From the NCBI RefSeq assembly GCF_016901995.1, contig NZ_JACJLE010000031.1:1-47286 (forward strand): a stretch of 47,286 bases of DNA. The letters are read 5' to 3'. The notes beneath the pieces were generated by a model. The model saw nothing but the letters and a program-made list of their open reading frames with translations. It was not told the DNA's origin and searched no databases. The position numbers and the translations under genes are program-made. The DNA comes from Bacteroides caecigallinarum. GTDB taxonomy: Bacteria > Bacteroidota > Bacteroidia > Bacteroidales > Bacteroidaceae. Shown piece by piece: positions 45,647 through 47,286 of this stretch. Each line of letters opens with the position of its first letter. Positions within the stretch are counted from its first letter, which is position 1.

Positions 45647-46552
45647 ATGGCAGCAAATAAATTTGGCCGATATGTGTGGCTTGTGGACTTAATCAGATGT
45701 CATCCATATATCACATTCAAGGAAATAAGCGAAAAATGGGAAAACTGTGGTCTTGGAGACGGTAAACCTCTTCCATGGAAAACATTTATGAATCATAAAG
45801 ATGCTGTGCAGACAATTTTTGATATAATCATCTCTTGTGATACCAAACGCGGATATGGATATTATATAGAAGATGCCGATTTATTGGAAGGAGACGCTTT
45901 TCGCTCCTGGCTGATAGATTCTTATGCCACACTGAACCAACTTCAGGCAGACAAGAAACTTGAAAAACGTATTTCCTTCGAGAAAATCCCGTCAGGAAAT
46001 AAATTCCTACAGCCTATACTTCAGGCTATGCGACAGAACTCTGTAATCGAGATAACTCACCATGGTTTTGGCAGGTCACATCCAACAACATTCCTCGTCG
46101 AACCATATCATCTTAAAGTTTATAACCGTCGCTGGTATTTGATAGGATGGTCTGTCTATTCAGAGGATATGAGGACTTATGCACTTGATAGAATACAGAG
46201 TGTAGTCATCACGGATACAGAATTCAAGCTTCCTGAAACCTTTGATATAGATAAATATTTTGAGGGATGCGTGGGTATAATAACCGATACAGAATATGAT
46301 ATAGAGCGTGTGGTTATTAAAGCATACGGATGGGCGAGAAAATATTTATGTACATTGCCCATACATGAGTCCCAACGGGAAATAACATCAGATGATGAGT
46401 CTATTACGTTTGAGTTCAATGTACGTCCCAATTATGAGTTTGTTCAAATGCTTCTACAACAGACAGACCAGATAGAAATAATCGAGCCCCAGTGGCTTAA
46501 AGATGGAATGTGTCAGATTGCGGAAAATATATTATCGTATTACAGAAAATGA
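45647..46552 (+). CDS. WYL-domain transcriptional regulator
   Basis: A 301-aa regulator. Residues about 8-75 form a winged helix-turn-helix (RYVWLVDLIRCHPYITFKEI). The WYL domain spans about 120-200 (FLVEPYHLKVYNRRWYLIGW, then RTYALDRIQSVVI), and a C-terminal WCX-like domain completes it (about 220-300). WYL regulators sense ligands, probably nucleic-acid fragments or nucleotides, and several repress phage-defence operons (BrxR, CapW). The adjacent AAA+ and nuclease genes fit that pattern, but regulation here is not demonstrated. Confidence 0.9.
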   Translation: MAANKFGRYVWLVDLIRCHPYITFKEISEKWENCGLGDGKPLPWKTFMNHKDAVQTIFDIIISCDTKRGYGYYIEDADLLEGDAFRSWLIDSYATLNQLQADKKLEKRISFEKIPSGNKFLQPILQAMRQNSVIEITHHGFGRSHPTTFLVEPYHLKVYNRRWYLIGWSVYSEDMRTYALDRIQSVVITDTEFKLPETFDIDKYFEGCVGIITDTEYDIERVVIKAYGWARKYLCTLPIHESQREITSDDESITFEFNVRPNYEFVQMLLQQTDQIEIIEPQWLKDGMCQIAENILSYYRK

Positions 46553-46637
46553 TTAAATGAAAAGAAAATCAGATATAAATTTTATAGCAATAGATTTTAT
46601 GCTTAATATAAAATAGTCTTTTTTTAATTTATATATT

Positions 46638-47286
46638 ATGGAACAAAACATGCAAACCCTACTGAAAAAGATAGGTGAAATACAAAAAAAGCAAATAATA
46701 AAGCAAACAGAAGTCAGTAGGCGAGGTGAGAATTTTAATGTATTCAACGTCCTAGGACTCTGGAGTGAAGAAGTTAAGTTGCATTCTGCTATGCTTGCTG
46801 AATTACTGAATCCAGAAGGAAGCCATGGATGTGGTGAAGCTTTTCTAAAGGTTTTTATAGAAGAGGTTTTAAAGATTGAAATAAATGATGCTGCTAATGT
46901 GCTTAATAAAGCTGTTACTACAACGGAATATTACATAGGTCGTATCAATGATGATGGAACTGAAGGTGGGCGTATAGATATTCTGATTGATATGCCACAA
47001 GCATCTGGTGTACCGTCGCTAATTATTGAGAATAAAATTTATGCTAGTGATCAGTCCAATCAGTTGCTCAGATATTATAATTTTGCTAAAGACAAATACT
47101 GTTCTACAGATAATTTTAAAATATTATATTTGAGTCTTTATGGTAGTAGCCCTTCTGTTTCTTCAGTCGGGGAAAATGCGACTTTTGACTATACGTTAAT
47201 ATCATATAATAAAGACATTTTGAAATGGCTTGAGCATTGTGCTGCTATAGCTTATGATAAACCTAAAGTAAGAGAAACTATAATTC
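46638..47286 (+). CDS. PD-(D/E)XK nuclease family protein (partial)
   Basis: The ORF starts at ATG 46638 (MEQNMQTLLKKIGE) and runs open to the window end, 216 codons without a stop. Nuclease-core motifs are visible: GRINDDGTEGGRIDILIDM (catalytic Asp in RID) and SLIIENKIYASDQSNQLLRYY, where ENK is the E-x-K pair. This fits the PDDEXK_4-like group of restriction-type nucleases common in defence islands. The N-terminal part (LHSAMLAELLNPEGSHGCGEAFL) is also typical. The 3' end is missing. It lies 85 nt after the WYL gene. Confidence 0.8.
   Translation, partial: MEQNMQTLLKKIGEIQKKQIIKQTEVSRRGENFNVFNVLGLWSEEVKLHSAMLAELLNPEGSHGCGEAFLKVFIEEVLKIEINDAANVLNKAVTTTEYYIGRINDDGTEGGRIDILIDMPQASGVPSLIIENKIYASDQSNQLLRYYNFAKDKYCSTDNFKILYLSLYGSSPSVSSVGENATFDYTLISYNKDILKWLEHCAAIAYDKPKVRETII

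Overview
This window looks like chromosome of a Bacteroidaceae member (Bacteroides/Phocaeicola type). The evidence is a set of promoters with the Bacteroidetes sigma-ABfr pattern (TTTG, 19-20 nt, TAnnTTTG), few Shine-Dalgarno sites, and characteristic gene sets: a V-type ATPase operon with a DUF2764 gene, RseC-RnfBCDGEA, a GDE/GT4/GH57 glycogen cluster, class III fructose-bisphosphatase, a DUF4270 lipoprotein beside a half-length GT5 protein, and a membrane pyrophosphatase. Base composition is moderate to AT-rich. No tRNA, insertion sequence, integrase or CRISPR array was seen.

Layout. The window opens in the 3' end of a 5S rRNA gene with its terminator (1-96). A seven-gene V-ATPase operon follows (303-7806), then a TerB-DnaJ protein, gapA, miaA, a lipid kinase, an outer-membrane porin and serS (to 14696). 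Next comes the glycogen operon: debranching enzyme, GT4 glycosyltransferase and GH57 enzyme (14941-19586). On the minus strand lie a DUF4270 lipoprotein and a GT5-like half protein, divergent from panC-panD. Then come class III fbp with an AspT-like transporter and a TPR protein (minus strand), and an N-acetylhexosamine-kinase-like gene. The rseC-rnfBCDGEA operon spans 29663-35323 and is followed by galE, a DUF456 protein, a gene-free block (37201-37837), hppA and ferritin.

Functional theme. Three ion-translocating machines (V-ATPase, Rnf, pyrophosphatase) lie within 40 kb. The V-ATPase K subunit keeps the residues that bind sodium in Enterococcus NtpK, so the set is best read as a sodium/proton bioenergetic toolkit of an anaerobe, beside central carbon and glycogen genes.

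Most unusual parts. (1) The block upstream of hppA carries a strong promoter, 5' hairpins, a roughly 200-nt tract almost free of C with degenerate TTAAGGTATTAG-like repeats, and two 3' hairpins ending in a T-run. hppA has its own promoter downstream, so the block looks like an independent non-coding RNA of about 340 nt. (2) The last 6.6 kb differs from the housekeeping part. Two uracil-DNA-glycosylase-fold-like proteins, a zinc-ribbon protein and two tiny ORFs (one needing a +1 shift at CCC-TGA) are divergent from a AAA+ ATPase with an internal duplication, a WYL-domain regulator and a PD-(D/E)XK nuclease cut by the window edge. That content suggests a candidate defence or DNA-processing locus; this is inference.
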